Assembly: GCF_008831285.2 (NCBI RefSeq)
Contig: NC_045140.1
Location: 19,032,370-19,096,369, forward strand
Direction of reading: 5' to 3'
Length of the DNA: 64,000 nucleotides
Source of the DNA: Nymphaea colorata
Taxonomy: Eukaryota; Streptophyta; Magnoliopsida; Nymphaeales; Nymphaeaceae
Below, piece after piece: positions 1 through 11,801 of this stretch. Under the pieces are notes generated by a model, which worked only from the letters and a program-made list of their open reading frames with translations, did no database searches and was not told the origin of the DNA. The position numbers and the translations under genes are program-made. The first letter of the stretch is position 1, and every line of letters starts with the position of its first letter.

Positions 1-553
1 AAAAGAATTGTCCAAGTTCAGGTTAAGGCTGGTTTCACAACATAGCAAGCAGGAGAGGGACTGGATGGTTCTTATGATGGGGGACTTGAAATGATGTTCT
101 AGTTTATAATGAGGTAACATAAGATAGCAGTTCTGCATTGATCCGAAATTACAGGTCACTGGTGAAACCCAGATATGTCCTTTTAGGTTGTCAAGTTGTG
201 TGAGCTGATGTATCTTTCAGTTTGCAAGTTGTACGAGTTTCTGTAACCTTGTCTCCTCTTGGATTTAGACTATTGAGGACCAAAAACCTCATAATAGTTA
301 GATGTTATCAAGGTTCAACTTGGTAAAAGCCCTGCTGCCTCCTAGCTACTGCCCAGGACACGTGGTTTCAGTCACTAGAGCAAGCGCACCCTCGGTCAAG
401 TCATATGAGTTGCTCTCTGAGTCACATGAACTACAGTATGGATGACTCGTGAGAGGTTGCAAATGTTACATATCGTTTAGATACTTTTGGTTGCTTTGAA
501 CTTTGTGGAATCATTCTTTTGGTGAAGGATAATTATTTTTGCCCCATGTGTAG
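1..553 (+). other. Intron of RBM25-like gene, left part outside window
   Basis: No coding exon is recognisable here. The exon before the PWI exon should end in a conserved stretch about parental to the PWI domain (a YEINWA-like motif in the family), and it is not present, so it must lie left of the window. The stretch reads as an AT-rich intron ending in a TGTGTAG acceptor at 547-553. Confidence 0.55.
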
Positions 554-805
554 CATGAGCTGCATGAAAGAATGAGGCCGTGGATTTCAAAGAAGATAAC
601 TGAGTTTCTTGGGGAGGAAGAAACCACGTTGGTTGATTATATTGTGACCAGTACAAAAGATCATGTGAAAGCTTCTCAAATGCTAGAGCTGCTTCAAGCC
701 ATTCTGGATGATGAAGCTGAAATGTTTGTGCTTAAAATGTGGAGAATGCTCATTTTTGAAATCAAGAAAGTGGAGACTGGATTGTCCTTGAAATCAAGGA
801 CATGA
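554..805 (+). CDS. RBM25: RNA-binding protein 25-like, C-terminal PWI-domain exon (partial)
   Basis: This is the last coding exon of an RBM25-type splicing factor; the earlier exons lie outside the window. It starts after a TAG acceptor and reads HELHERMRPWISKK, which contains the literal PWI triplet. The ILDDEAEMFVLKMWRMLIFE block follows, and the frame stops at TGA 803-805 after 83 residues. The PWI domain is a four-helix nucleic-acid-binding fold found in spliceosome-associated proteins. RBM25 family members sit in nuclear speckles and influence alternative splice-site choice. Similarity to the family is nearly residue for residue across the whole exon, so the identity is firm. The RRM and RE/RD-rich parts are not in view. 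The gene converges on the MYB gene to its right. Confidence 0.9.
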   Translation, partial: HELHERMRPWISKKITEFLGEEETTLVDYIVTSTKDHVKASQMLELLQAILDDEAEMFVLKMWRMLIFEIKKVETGLSLKSRT

Positions 806-2349
806 AATATAAGGTGTGTCTCCAAAAGCTTCTCTTTTGCTTTCCTGTTGCACTAGTTTATTTCAGCAATTTGAAGGCCTACAGCCTGCTCAGTCATTCA
901 ACGTCATAGACTGCACCACAGCTGAACTAGTATATGTTGTCCTCAGTGGCTTCCTGCTTTGGATGTCAGAATGTGTATTAATCAATTCTTAGCCAGAATG
1001 CCCAGGTATTCCTTTTTCCCCTTTGTGAATTCGGATCAGAAACTTGTGTTTCCAATTAGTAATTTCCAATATTTTTCCTCCTTTTACCATTTATTTCGTA
1101 CCACAGATAGATAAAAGCTCCACTGCTATTTGTTTCTAAGTCATACACTGGGAATGATTGTGTTCGGTATTGGCCCTGGTAACCCTGTCTAGACATGCAA
1201 TCTACGTAATGTGGACCCACGTTGGAACTAAGAGTCGCATCATTGGGTTCTGCTTTCTACGGTGAATTGGGTTCAGCGCTTAGGAGGATTTTCTATTGTG
1301 GGTTCTGTATCAGCAGTTTGTGTCCCCTGCTGGAGTTTTAGTTGGCTAGCCATTTTAGTTGGAGCTTTCGACAGCCAATTGCCACACGACAGAATGTGGT
1401 ACGATTCCTTGACCAGAATTTGCCGCCTAGTGGCACGAGATTGGAAGAAATCCTCATCTGTATTTTGTTTCCCGAATTTGATGGCTATTTCCGGTCTCCA
1501 TTACCACAAGAGGCAGAGAAATTTGTTAGTTTTGAGAAAATTTTGGAGGTACTGAAATGGATGGAGCAAGCGCATTGCCTCCTGTACCTATAACCCTTCA
1601 ACCCAATGTCTTGACGGTGTATTTTTCTTATTAATAAAAATTCCTTAGAAACTGTATAACTCTTCAAGAATAGTGGGTATAATTTGGATGTGAACACGAT
1701 AATGTTGACTTTCATTTTCTGCTAGAACATTAGCTTTCGTACGTATATGATATTTGAACAGTCGTATCTGAAATGAAGCCAATTGTGGAGTAGTGCGTGA
1801 GCAGAGACGTGAGACAATGATATGGTCTGTCATTATTTTTTACTAAAGTTAACATCATTTTCAAAGTATGGCTTTAACTAACGCCAGATCTAATCAAGGG
1901 CTCATTGCATATTAGGAATTGTTCCGACTACCTGGTGGACGATTTGTGCTACTCTAGCTGTATGATGAGTCTACGTACCGAAGAAAAAACCCGCCCGCGT
2001 AATAATCGCCATCTTCTCAGTAATCGAACAAAATAAAATGGTGCCATTGATTTTTCGTATGATTCTACGGATCGTTGCTAGGAAAATTGGTCAAGTTTGA
2101 AGGGGGTGCTCTGTCCTAATCATTCTCCAAACATCGACCAGAAAAGCTGTTGAGGTTGGAACTAAAACACGGTTAAACTTGCTGAATGTTATAATGGTGC
2201 CAAAGTAGATGGATATGATTTCCTCTTTATGTTTTTTTTTGTGTCAATCCCATGTCATTTACACTTACGTCAACGTGGGATATCGTATACACTTTTCTTG
2301 GTTGGGGGAAGGGGGAGATAGAGCATATTGACATATTACTTCGTCTATA
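806..2349. other. 3' flank of RBM25 gene and convergent intergenic spacer
   Basis: This stretch holds the 3' UTR of the RBM25 gene and the downstream flank of the minus-strand MYB gene. A GTGTGT soon after the stop (about 815) could be the donor of a 3' UTR intron, but I cannot prove it. Reading frames on both strands are short and look random. No repeat or RNA gene is evident. Confidence 0.5.
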
Positions 2350-4716
2350 TTAGTATTTGAAACTATGAAGGTTTGCATTGCCGACGCAGCCGAGCATGCT
2401 TGACCAGTACTCGCGTTTCTCCTCACCTTCACCGCTGACTGTTGCTCCTTCATAGGCCTTGTTTCCATTCGGCATCTCATGATCTATAATGGCACTGATG
2501 GGCATTCCTCCGCTGAACCTGCCGCTGCCTGCCACGATGTTTAAGCTGTCAAAGGTGCCTGTTTGTGCCGCAGGACGAACCTCATGACAATGTGGCTGGA
2601 GATTGCCTCTGGCAAGCATATGTGCTAACGAGTTGCTCTGTGTTTCTAATTCCGCCCAGTTGGATGCCTGGTTCAGCAGATTCGATAGCGGGAAGTTGGT
2701 ATCAGCATGTGGTGCTTGTGCAACGGGAATGGCCCTGTGGGTCACAGGGTCGATTCCCATCTTTATCAACTTTTTCTTTATATGGGTGTTCCAGTGGTTC
2801 TTTATTTCGTTATCAGTCCTCCCAGGCAAGCTCGCCGCTATCGCTGACCATCTAGAGAGAGGGAGGGAGGAAGTAGAAAATTTAAGATAGAGGACTTGTG
2901 AATCTATCATCTAAGCCAATATGGTTACCAAAGACGAGCAATTAAAAGCAAAGTTTTCAAGAAAATACATGCTTGGTATCGTCGCAATTTTGCTAATTGA
3001 TTCCATAGCAAAATTAATTAGCACTTGTAGCTGACTATACTTTTTCTTTTCTGTCGTTTTGCCTACGGGCATTCTAAACACTGGAGATGAACTTTTTCTT
3101 GTCATCTCAAAAAAATATGATTCTGAATAGACTAAATAAATGCAGAACGGTGAAGATGTAATGAAAAAGCCATTTTAAGATGCATTCAACCGGGAAAAGT
3201 ACTTTTTGCTGTAAGCCCATTTTCTACCATTCTAAGCAGGTGATGCAATTCACTTTCAAGAAATATTTCGGGGTTCAGTATCGGTGTATATCGATCAATA
3301 CATCTTTAATCGTCCCTCACTATTCAACCTCATGTTGCTGATATTGAAGTATATGATGGGAAAATGTATTTTTTCATTTTTTATTTTTAAAAAACCTCGA
3401 TGATGTGCATGGACCGATATGGCTTCTGCCCGTAAAAGTATTCGTCTGATTCGTCATTTTCCATTGTCCCCCTCACTTTCATCTCAAAGCCTAAATATGT
3501 CAATTTCTTCGCCAAAATCTCTCCGATATAATAAGGAAAATTCTTGTGGGTAACAGGGTGCATCAAGCTATGCAATTTCTTCCTCATGACAGAGACGATC
3601 GATTTCTAACCACAATGTAAGTGAACATGTGGCTAAATAATGGTGTGGCTGTCCTGGACCCTAGGAATGGGGAGAGACGGGGGCGGCTTCCGCCTTCACT
3701 CTGACGCTCACCGGAACTAGAGCTGTCAGTTCATGTCTCAGGTTGGTTGTAAACTTCTTACAAAGAGCAAAGCGGTCATACATGGCCTGATGCCCATGGC
3801 GTTAGCTGTGGAACTTATTTTGGGTTTTCCAACAATGAAATTCACATCTATGCGATTATGTTTCATCACACACACACACACACACACAAGACGTACTTGT
3901 TTCCGAGGACCGCGTGGAGTCTGATAATGGTGGTTTCCTCTTCATAGGAGAGCTGCCCTCGTTTGATGTCTGGTCGCAGATAGTTTGTCCATCTCAGTCT
4001 GCAACTCTTACCGCAACGTTGCAGTCCTGCAAGAGTAACCAGCGATCCTATTTCTTGGTTTTCGATTGACATAGAAGATTAACGAAGGAAAGATCGCTAA
4101 AAATAATAAATATGTGCACTAATTGGTATCGTGTAAAATGCTGAGAAAAATAATCAGATAGAAATTACGAAATGAAAAACAGAAATCCTCAATGGTTACA
4201 GAAATGGTAACGGCCTCAAGCGTTTCATTTCCTTTTTGTTCATGAGATGAATTAAGGTTATGACATCGTTTCTAAAGAGCAGTATTACTTGGAACAAAAC
4301 AATCACCGTTGGGACCATTCAAAGATAAACTAACATTTCATTTGGGGAAGGAAGGCAGCAGTTCATTTCATGCCGATTTTGATACATAAAATGGAAGGAA
4401 AAGAATTGGAACATGAAGACTAGACGAAAAGATAAGTTCTATTTCTTATCTGCGTGATTGAAAAGCAGAAAGGGGGGTGGAGAAGGGGAGCAAAAATTAT
4501 AGGAAAGAAAACAGGAATTCCTTTGGAAGAAAAAGAAAATAATTTACAAAGTGGAGAAGAAGGTAGTGGCAGTGTGTCTTTGCCTGCTCTCTTCGGCAGT
4601 GCTCTCCAGCTTCCATGGCCATTCTTGGTGATGAAATCAATGAGCTTCTGGTCTTCTTCGGGCGTCCATGACCCCTTCTTCAGTCCATTCTTCTCACAGC
4701 AGGGAGTTCTCACCAT
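2350..4716 (-). CDS. R2R3-MYB transcription factor (subgroup 10/11-like)
   Basis: The gene encodes a 254-residue R2R3-MYB DNA-binding transcription factor acting in the nucleus. The three exons are 4716-4584 (133 nt), 4026-3897 (130 nt) and 2851-2350 (502 nt). The first two lengths are the classic R2R3-MYB exon sizes. The N-terminus reads [17 protein letters not shown]. The R2 repeat keeps its three tryptophans (W17, W37, W57). R3 follows with LHAVLGNKW and [20 protein letters not shown], then MGIDPVTHR. The KNGLKK start and the IDPVTH motif place it near subgroups 10/11 (AtMYB9/107, AtMYB41/74/102: suberin, cuticle and stress response). That placement is by memory of the family, not by a tree. 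Intron 1 appears to start with GC instead of GT. The C-terminal half is not recognised beyond a WSSML-type tail. Confidence 0.9.
3387..3587 (-). pseudogene. Possible decayed MYB exon-3 fragment inside MYB intron 2
   Basis: A 66-residue open frame in intron 2 of the MYB gene, on the same strand, contains [17 protein letters not shown]. This resembles [17 protein letters not shown], encoded just after R3 in exon 3 of the host gene. At DNA level ACCCTGTTACCCACAAG here matches ACCCTGTGACCCACAGG there at 15 of 17 positions, with an offset of one codon upstream. The remaining residues match nothing I know. It may be a relic of a duplicated MYB exon or a chance match. Confidence 0.3.
3867..3888. repeat. 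(CA)n microsatellite next to MYB exon 2 donor
   Basis: About eleven CA units on the plus strand, read as TG/GT on the coding strand. The tract begins only a few bases inside intron 2 after the GTACGT donor at 3896-3891. Confidence 0.9.
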
Positions 4717-4742
4717 TTCTTTCTTACAGAACAGTGCTAAAT

Positions 4743-4743
<1 letters not shown>

Positions 4744-4780
<37 letters not shown>
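4744..4780. repeat. (CT)n / (GA)n microsatellite in MYB 5' leader
   Basis: About 18 CT units on the plus strand lie 28 bases upstream of the MYB start codon. They form a GA tract in the probable 5' UTR or core promoter of the gene. Confidence 0.85.
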
Positions 4781-4784
<4 letters not shown>

Positions 4785-5424
4785 GTGTGTGGAGAGGGGA
4801 GTGGAGTATAAATAAATTGTTCGTTGGTTCGTCTCTTTAATGGCTTCACGGATTGATGTATACATGGTGGGAAGGGGATACTAGTTGGAAAGTACCGGCA
4901 CTTCAAGAGCCTCCATCTGTTAACTAATCAGGAGCTGACAAATTGAACATGACATCTCGGCATCCAACTTTGTACTTGGGCAGTAAATTTTTTCCCTTTT
5001 CTTTAACAAAAAGAGTGAAATAAATGCTCTTTTCATATTGGTCATTATGATTCGTCCATAATGAAGTGCTACCATCTTGTTGGTGAGCCCTTACCTTCAA
5101 ATGGCGCAGAGAAATGAACTAAAAGACTTCTAGGCAGGCACTTTGCGCACAAAATTTTACATATTTTTGCAGGAAAATTACTCTCGCTGTGAGATCGAAC
5201 GGTTTCCAATGAAAGTATTGTTATAATTTTGTTCAGATTTGCCTGTTTTGAAGATACCAAAAAGGAAAATAATAATAAAAGAGATACTGTTTTGTGTTCC
5301 TAAAATCTAGCTGCTCTGTTGCTATAGAGTTCTGGCTTTCAGGCAAATATTAAAGGGGAAGACTAGAGAAAGTGCCTGAATAATACGCAAATTATGTGAA
5401 GCATGCACGAAACATGAATATGAA

Positions 5425-5588
5425 TAAGAATTGAACACCCACAACCGATTGTCTCCCGTTAGCGTAATTACAAAATTGTGACAGTAAAAAACAAAACACT
5501 TTTCAGTAAGAATTGAACACCCACAACCGATTGTCTACCGTTAGCGTAATTACAAAATTGTGATAGTAAAAAACAAAACACTTTTCAG
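5425..5588. repeat. Two-copy 82-bp tandem duplication
   Basis: Units 5425-5506 and 5507-5588 are nearly identical. I see two substitutions, CTCCCG versus CTACCG and GTGACAG versus GTGATAG. The second copy follows the first directly, so this is a recent tandem duplication rather than a transposon pair. Confidence 0.9.
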
Positions 5589-6454
5589 CATTCTATTGGT
5601 TGTTGCAAATTCATGAGCAACTTGAAAAGTTTTCTACAAGAATAATCACAGATAAAGGGTGAAGGGATATTTAAAAAACACCTTTTAACCGAATCATTAA
5701 TCAACAACAAAAGAAGAAAAGAGAAACTGTGGTACTGATGTGCAATTAAGAAGTGGAGGTGAAAAGTGAAAGAAACCGGCACCGCCCTGAGATCGATCAC
5801 CTTTGGGGCCCCTTGAGATCTTCTGGGAGCTTTTATTTGGAGGTGATAAAAAGTGCAGCAATCACATGCCCATTTATCAGATTCACATTCTCTCTCTCCC
5901 TCTCTCTCTACCTTGATGTGGCAATATGCCCATAAATGAGCTTTATCTTTCGGTGAATTCTATTTCAGTTGGTGAATATTTTGCACAGAGGGTGCCGAAG
6001 TGAGCAATGAGAAGGAAATTCATTGTGTCCTCAAACCTCATATTAAATTTGTGTTTTAGCATCTTCACTATTCATTGGCGTGATTCAATGGTCGGGGTTA
6101 AATGATGTAGATGATGCTTTTACGGGTCAATCACTTAAAAAAAGCAGGTGAAGTGGGTTTAATGGATGATAGAGATGTTAGAGCCAACCAAGTGATAAGC
6201 TCACGATATCTGAAAGTGTATAATTTTCAAGGCAAGTCAGGAGAAACTCCTAAAATAAATATAAAAATACATAAATTTACGACAGAACTTTAAAACATGA
6301 ACTAATATGATTTTAGAGTTACATGTTTTTTTTCTTTATATTCTATGATGTTCTGAGAATCGTTATGATGCTTAACATACTTTACCTTTGGTAAATTTAC
6401 AACCTTCCTTTGTAACCTTTTGGTAAATTTCTTTCTCACTCTATTGCTTAGTCA

Positions 6455-6790
6455 TAGGGATGTCAACTAGTTGGATTCAAACCGGATATACCCTTAACTA
6501 TATCTGCTTTTTCGGATATTCACATATTTTGGATTCAAAATGAGAACAAAAAAATTTGAATCCATATCCAAAATCTGATTTCACAATGCCCGACTTGAAT
6601 TTTGAACTAAATTTGACCGATTTTCAACATGTAGAGCATCTGGTATCCAAATCCAAATCTGATCAGATATTTATGTATATCTAAATCCGACCAGATGTCA
6701 TTTCTTAAATCTGAATCCGATCTATAATCAGATATTAAGTATTTTTTCCATATCTGATTTTTCAAAGTGATTCAGTCGGTTATCCAATCT
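6455..6790 (+). mobile_element. hAT-like non-autonomous element, left end only
   Basis: It begins with TAGGGATGTCAAC, the typical terminus of a plant hAT (Ac-like) non-autonomous family. An AT-rich body follows with repeated GGATTC/GGATAT/TCAGATC words characteristic of these elements. No matching right end (GTTGACATCCCTA) was found downstream, so the right side is lost or too changed to see. The right border given is approximate. Confidence 0.45.
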
Positions 6791-6983
6791 ACAATACTTT
6801 CAAATGTTCACTGATTTTGCGAACACAAGTAACATGAGTTAGTTTATAGGCATCTTACCGGGTATGTTTCATGTTACAATCCAGAAAGGGCTTGTCTAAT
6901 TTCAGCTTGCTAATTTGTTTATGAGGAAAATAAATTAGTACTTACGAAATATATTGATTTAAACGTAGTTAAACATAGCCAAC

Positions 6984-7062
6984 AGGAGCTCCATCGTTCT
7001 GGTTAAGGAAGCTGTAAGAACCCCAAGCTAAAGGAGGTCATAAGTTCGATACTCTGTTGTAT
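6984..7062 (+). repeat. tRNA-like remnant (possible SINE head)
   Basis: The stretch has a GGTTAAGG word followed about 45 bases on by a B-box-like AGTTCGATACT, the spacing seen in tRNA-derived plant SINEs. It cannot fold as an intact tRNA by eye. Family and right end are unknown. Confidence 0.3.
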
Positions 7063-8883
7063 CTGTTGGCATTAGGCTGATTCAAGTTTCTCTATTCCCC
7101 AACATGCCAATTTCCCTCTCTTTGAAAATGATGAACATGGCTGAACCAAAGGTAAGCATGATTACAGATAGAATTCGATTAAACTATTTACCTTCATTAT
7201 CAGCAGCATGCAACAACATTTTCACGTTGACGACCTTACTTGGACAACATTTTTCACATTTCATGGCTTTCATTCTCCACAGAAAACATTCAGCCAATAA
7301 TAATGAGAATTGTAAATGGAATTTATCGTGTGCAGTATCTAAATCTCAAATTTTTATTTAGTGTGTATGTGATTTCTTAAATGACAATAGTTGACACACT
7401 ATGATCATAGATGGTATTAGTTAAAACATTTAGATGAGGTCTGCCATTACATTGCACCAAATTGGTCATTGATGATGGAGGCCTTACTGCTTCAGCTACA
7501 TATTTTCTCCAAATCCATTGGTTGATGATTCTCCGTTTTCAGTTAAAACTGGATCCAAATATTAGAAGAAGAAAAGCTCATCCCCAAGCTGTTCCGCTAT
7601 GACCCAGAAATACAACAGAGTTTGGAAGATGCATCACAAGCTCTTTAGTTGCAGAGTACTTTTTAGCTGCAGGGTCATTTTGTGTTTCTTTTTTTAAAGC
7701 TAAGATGTTGATCCACTCCAAAGCTTTTTGGAAGCGTCGGATCAAGTTTCAGAAAAACGGGGAAAAGGAAGACAATCTTCATACTCGGTTCGAGTAGCAT
7801 AACAGGACTCACAGCAGGCCTCTGACTCTATTCTGAATTTCCTGCGGAAAGTTCAGACGGTTGTCTCTCAGCGTAAACCCTTCGAACACCCCTCTCTGTT
7901 ATCAACAATAAAGACGCACCATTTGTGGTGACTGGTGACGGATGCAAGTCTCACACGTTAAAACACTTGAACTGTTTCTTTCACTTTAAAGGCTTTAAAC
8001 CGAGGCACCTTGTCAGGTATGTGACAACCTCTGAGCCAATTCCTCTGCCTCTTGCTTGGGAGGATGGATGAGAAATTCGCACTGAACATCATTTACACTT
8101 GCAAGGCAAGACAAGTATAACATTTCTTCACTCAATCAAGCACACGATATCAACATTCCTCATTTCAAGGACACTCAATCGGCTCTCCCTTTCCGGAAGG
8201 TCGTGAAAACTAATTTTGATACTAAAACTTGGTTGCCAACATGGTTTTAGCATCGTCCGAAGATGGAGGGAAATGCTTCTTAAATATGGTGCTCTTGTTG
8301 GCAAGCAAACCCAAGTTTTATTGTTTCCAAGCTTCATCACGCATCATCAACTATCCAATTATCTGCAAGGCGGTAGAATCAGCAAGATTGTATTATATTT
8401 TTCTGTATGTTTATCATCAATAACGACCTTTTTTTTCTAACCTTTCTGTCCAGCTTTTAATAGACAGTTCATTCTATTCGACCAAATCTTGTAAATTCTT
8501 TTTATAAATCCACTTTTGCATTGCTTCCTACAGTGAGGACCCACTTTTGTTTACCAACTCCATTTCGAATTTCCTAGCAAACAAACAGAAGGGCCGTTTC
8601 TTCGACACCAAGCTAGTTGTTTCATATTTCATGGCGTGTAGTGATTCCACTATTCAATGCCCCAATTTCCTTGTTATTGCTTCTTACTGATGCAAACATT
8701 TGTCGTTAGATTCCATCCTATTTGAACCAATCTGCTCATCTTCTCTTCCATTAGTGCAGACAACCTTTGCTGCAATGCCCATCAGCACAAACATCATACA
8801 GTCCGCCATCAACTCGCAATTTACATTCCACCAATTCACAATCCCATCATATTTCATCCAACTAATCCAAACACATTGCTAGC

Positions 8884-8890
8884 TATATAG
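8884..8890 (+). promoter_or_regulatory. TATA-like box of GH81 gene
   Basis: AGCTATATAGAC lies about 300 bases upstream of the GH81 start codon. This would give a 5' UTR of roughly 260-270 bases. No other good TATA element lies nearer to the start. The assignment is by inspection only. Confidence 0.35.
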
Positions 8891-9182
8891 ACTCTCTAGC
8901 TGCATAAGATTCTCAGTCCAATTCTTAACCCTAAGAACTTCACCAAACCTTCCAAATCTGAAACACCAACAAGCCTTTTTCGTTTGTCCCTTCCAACATC
9001 CAACTGCTTCATCAATCGTAAAGTCCTTCCTCTAAACCAAATATTTCAAATCCAAGAGCTCCATTTTTTGTTGCTTCTGATCTCATAGAGAGTCTTCAAA
9101 TTCAAATTTTAACTCTGATTCAGGATATCCCCACGGACGTACCAAATTTCGATCTACCAACAGAGTCATTGATTCAAAGTCA

Positions 9183-11801
9183 ATGCCGATAAAGAAATTG
9201 TTCACCAAACTCAAATCCAAATTCAAAACTCTGATCCTCCCCGAGCACCCCCCTTCTTCCTCTTGGCCTCCAATTTCCACCACCGCCCCTCCATTTCCCA
9301 ACCCCGCCATTCCCGCCACGCCGTCGTTTCCCATCCCCATCACCACTGCTGCTATTCCTCCTACCACCATCGTCCCCATACCCATCACTCCCTTACCCGT
9401 CCCCACCACCACCATGCGGCCACCGTTCCCGGCCGTTCACTCTCCGGCCCTCCTCGACCCTCCACCGTTCTTCTCGGACGACCTCCGGCAACCACCTCTC
9501 CCCACCAATAGTTTCTGGCAAAATTTGGTGCTGAAGTTTGGCGACCAGCCGGAATACATCCATCCGTACCTTATCCGCTCTGCCGGCGGCTCCCTTTCCG
9601 TTTGCTACCCGTCTCGTTTTGTCTCGCCTGGCTTCCTATACCAAATCTTCATAGCCGATCTCACCATTTCCTCCTCCACCACCCCCACCGGCGGCCACAC
9701 CATCTCCGCCTTCGATGACCTCTCCATCACCCTCGACTACCCCGGCGGCCTCTCCTTCCCCCTAGTCCGAGGCTCTCCCTTCCTTACCGCCGAGTTCTCC
9801 AGTGCCGCCGGCGTATCCATCTCTACTATCCACGCCATCCTCTCGCTTACTTCCACCCCCGACCTCAGCAAGCACGTGATAACCCTCAACAACGGCCAGA
9901 CGTGGCTCATCTACTCCTCTTCTCCCCTCCGATTCTCCCAGACCATCGGGTCTCTCACAGCCGGCAGATTCTCCGGCGTCCTGCGGATCGCCTTCCTGCC
10001 GGACCCCTCTGCGGAGCCCATCCTCGATTTATTCCGATCCGCCTACCCCATATCGGGCTCCGCCGTCCTCACCAAACCGTTCTCTTTCCAGTACGAATGG
10101 CGCAAGCGCGGCACCGGAGATCTCCTCCTCCTCGCGCACCCTCTCCACCGCCGCCTCCTACCTCCATCTGCCACCGTTCTGCCGGCCGTCTGCTACCGTA
10201 GCATCGATGGCGACCTGGTTGGCGTCGTCGGCGACTCGTGGACTCTGCTTACCAACGCGATCCCCATTACGTGGCACTCCATGTCAGGCGTCTCTGAGTG
10301 CGACTCGGTTGAGATCGCGGCGGCGCTGGCGCAGGATGTCGCGGCGCTCGACCCAAACCGGATAAACACGACGTCTACGTACTTCTACGGGAAGGCGATC
10401 GCCCGCGCGGCGCGACTGGCGTTGATCGCCGAGGAACTGGGATTACCGGAGCTGATTCCGGCGGTGCGAGATTTTCTGAGAGACTCGATTACGCCGTGGC
10501 TGGAGGGATCGTTCCGGGGAAACGGGTTCCAGTACGACACCAAGTGGGGCGGGATCACTAGCCAGGTCGGATCCGCGGATACCAACGCCGATTTCGGGTT
10601 CGGAGTCTACAATGACCACCACTACCACTTGGGCTACTTCGTCTACGCTATGGCCGTGCTGGTGAAGCTGGACCATGGCTGGGGCCGTCGGTACCGGCCG
10701 CAGATATACTCCATTACTGCCGACTACATGTCGGCGGCGCCGTCAGCCAGCTTCCCCAAGCTGAGGAATTTCGATCCGTGGAAGCTGCATTCTTGGGCTG
10801 GAGGGTTGACGGAGTTCGCGGATGGCCGGAACCAAGAGAGCACCAGCGAGGCCGTCGCCGCCTACTATGCCGGAGCGCTGCTTGGCCTGGCGTACGGTGA
10901 TCCCGGCTTGGTTGCAGTCGGATCCACAGTTGCTGCCATGGAGATCCAGGTCCGTTTCTGAAATTCATGATATTTGCTTTTCCACTCAATACTGAAATTT
11001 TATGGATCAGTGGTGAAGTTGACTTAGTTCCTGTCCAGATCTTGGTCAGTTTTAGAACCAAACTAGCAAAAATCGAATTGCCAATCAGCCATTGAAATTT
11101 AAAACTTTCCAATGAAAGATTGAAATTTAAAATGTTACGAAATTCTTGTTCATGTGATAGGTTCCAGCAATTGAAAGATTCACACCTATCATATCAACTA
11201 CATTGAATTCGTCTCTCTGGTGAATTTTATGTTCAAACTTCCTAAAACTTGGAGATTTATAGGTCATCTGCACAATCGCTCATATAAAGCTTCCACGTAT
11301 TATTATAGATTGCTTCATGTCACTCACTTTAGCATGTTTCTGCAACAGGCAGCACAAACGTGGTGGCACATTCCGGAAGGTGGGGACATGTACGAAGAAG
11401 AATTCAGCAAGGGCAACAGAGTGGTTGGTGTTCTATGGTCAAACAAGAGAGACAGTGGCCTGTGGTTTGCACCGGCAGAGTGGAGGGAATGCCGGCTCGG
11501 CATCCAAATGCTGCCAATCTTGCCAATTACAGAGGTGTTGTTCAGTAATACTGATTTTGTGAAGCAATTGGTGAACTGGGTCGTGCCTGTTTTGGGCAGG
11601 GATGGTGTTGGTGAAGGGTGGAAGGGATTTGCATATGCCATGGAGGCTATCTATGACAAGAAGAGCGCGCTGCAGAAAATAAGAACATTGAATGGGCATG
11701 ATGATGGAAATTCCTTGACCAACTTGCTATGGTGGGCTTACAGTAGGAGGGATGGGGATGACTATGGGTGGAAGTGCTGTTGGTTTAGCCATGGCCATTG
11801 A
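9183..11801 (+). CDS. GH81 endo-1,3-beta-glucanase / glucan-binding protein-like
   Basis: The product is a family 81 glycoside hydrolase of 739 residues, which cleaves 1,3-beta-glucan. Exons are 9183-10949 and 11349-11801, joined in phase 0 (CAG|GTCCGT ... CAACAG|GCA). The FSDDLRQPPLPTNSFWQNL block opens the N-terminal beta-sandwich domain. The conserved FADGRNQESTSEA motif carries the two expected catalytic glutamates, E552 and E556, and AAQTWWH follows the splice. The N-terminus has no hydrophobic signal peptide. It is basic and then very rich in Pro, Ser and Thr up to about residue 100. Soybean glucan elicitor-binding protein belongs to the same family and also lacks a classical signal peptide, so a role in sensing or digesting oomycete or fungal glucan is plausible but inferred. 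Exon 1 is much richer in G+C than its surroundings. Confidence 0.92.

Larger units (their letters stand above)
4781..9182. other. 4.4-kb intergenic region between MYB and GH81 genes
   Basis: This region holds the MYB promoter side on the left and the GH81 promoter on the right, since the two genes diverge. Inside are an 82-bp tandem duplication (5425-5588), a hAT-like repeat fragment (from 6455), a tRNA-like remnant (about 6984-7062) and a TATA-like box at 8884. Reading frames are short and without recognisable domains. Confidence 0.6.

Noticed and set aside
2565-2890. Plus-strand frames of 95-96 codons
   Set aside because: They are antisense to MYB exon 3, whose R3 repeat is unmistakable.
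5425-5588. CRISPR-like or satellite array
   Set aside because: Only two directly adjacent copies exist with no spacers, in a plant nuclear genome. It is a simple tandem duplication.
9083-9415. Gly/Met/Val-rich minus-strand frame of 110 codons
   Set aside because: It is antisense to the Pro-rich start of the GH81 gene, and its composition follows directly from that strand.
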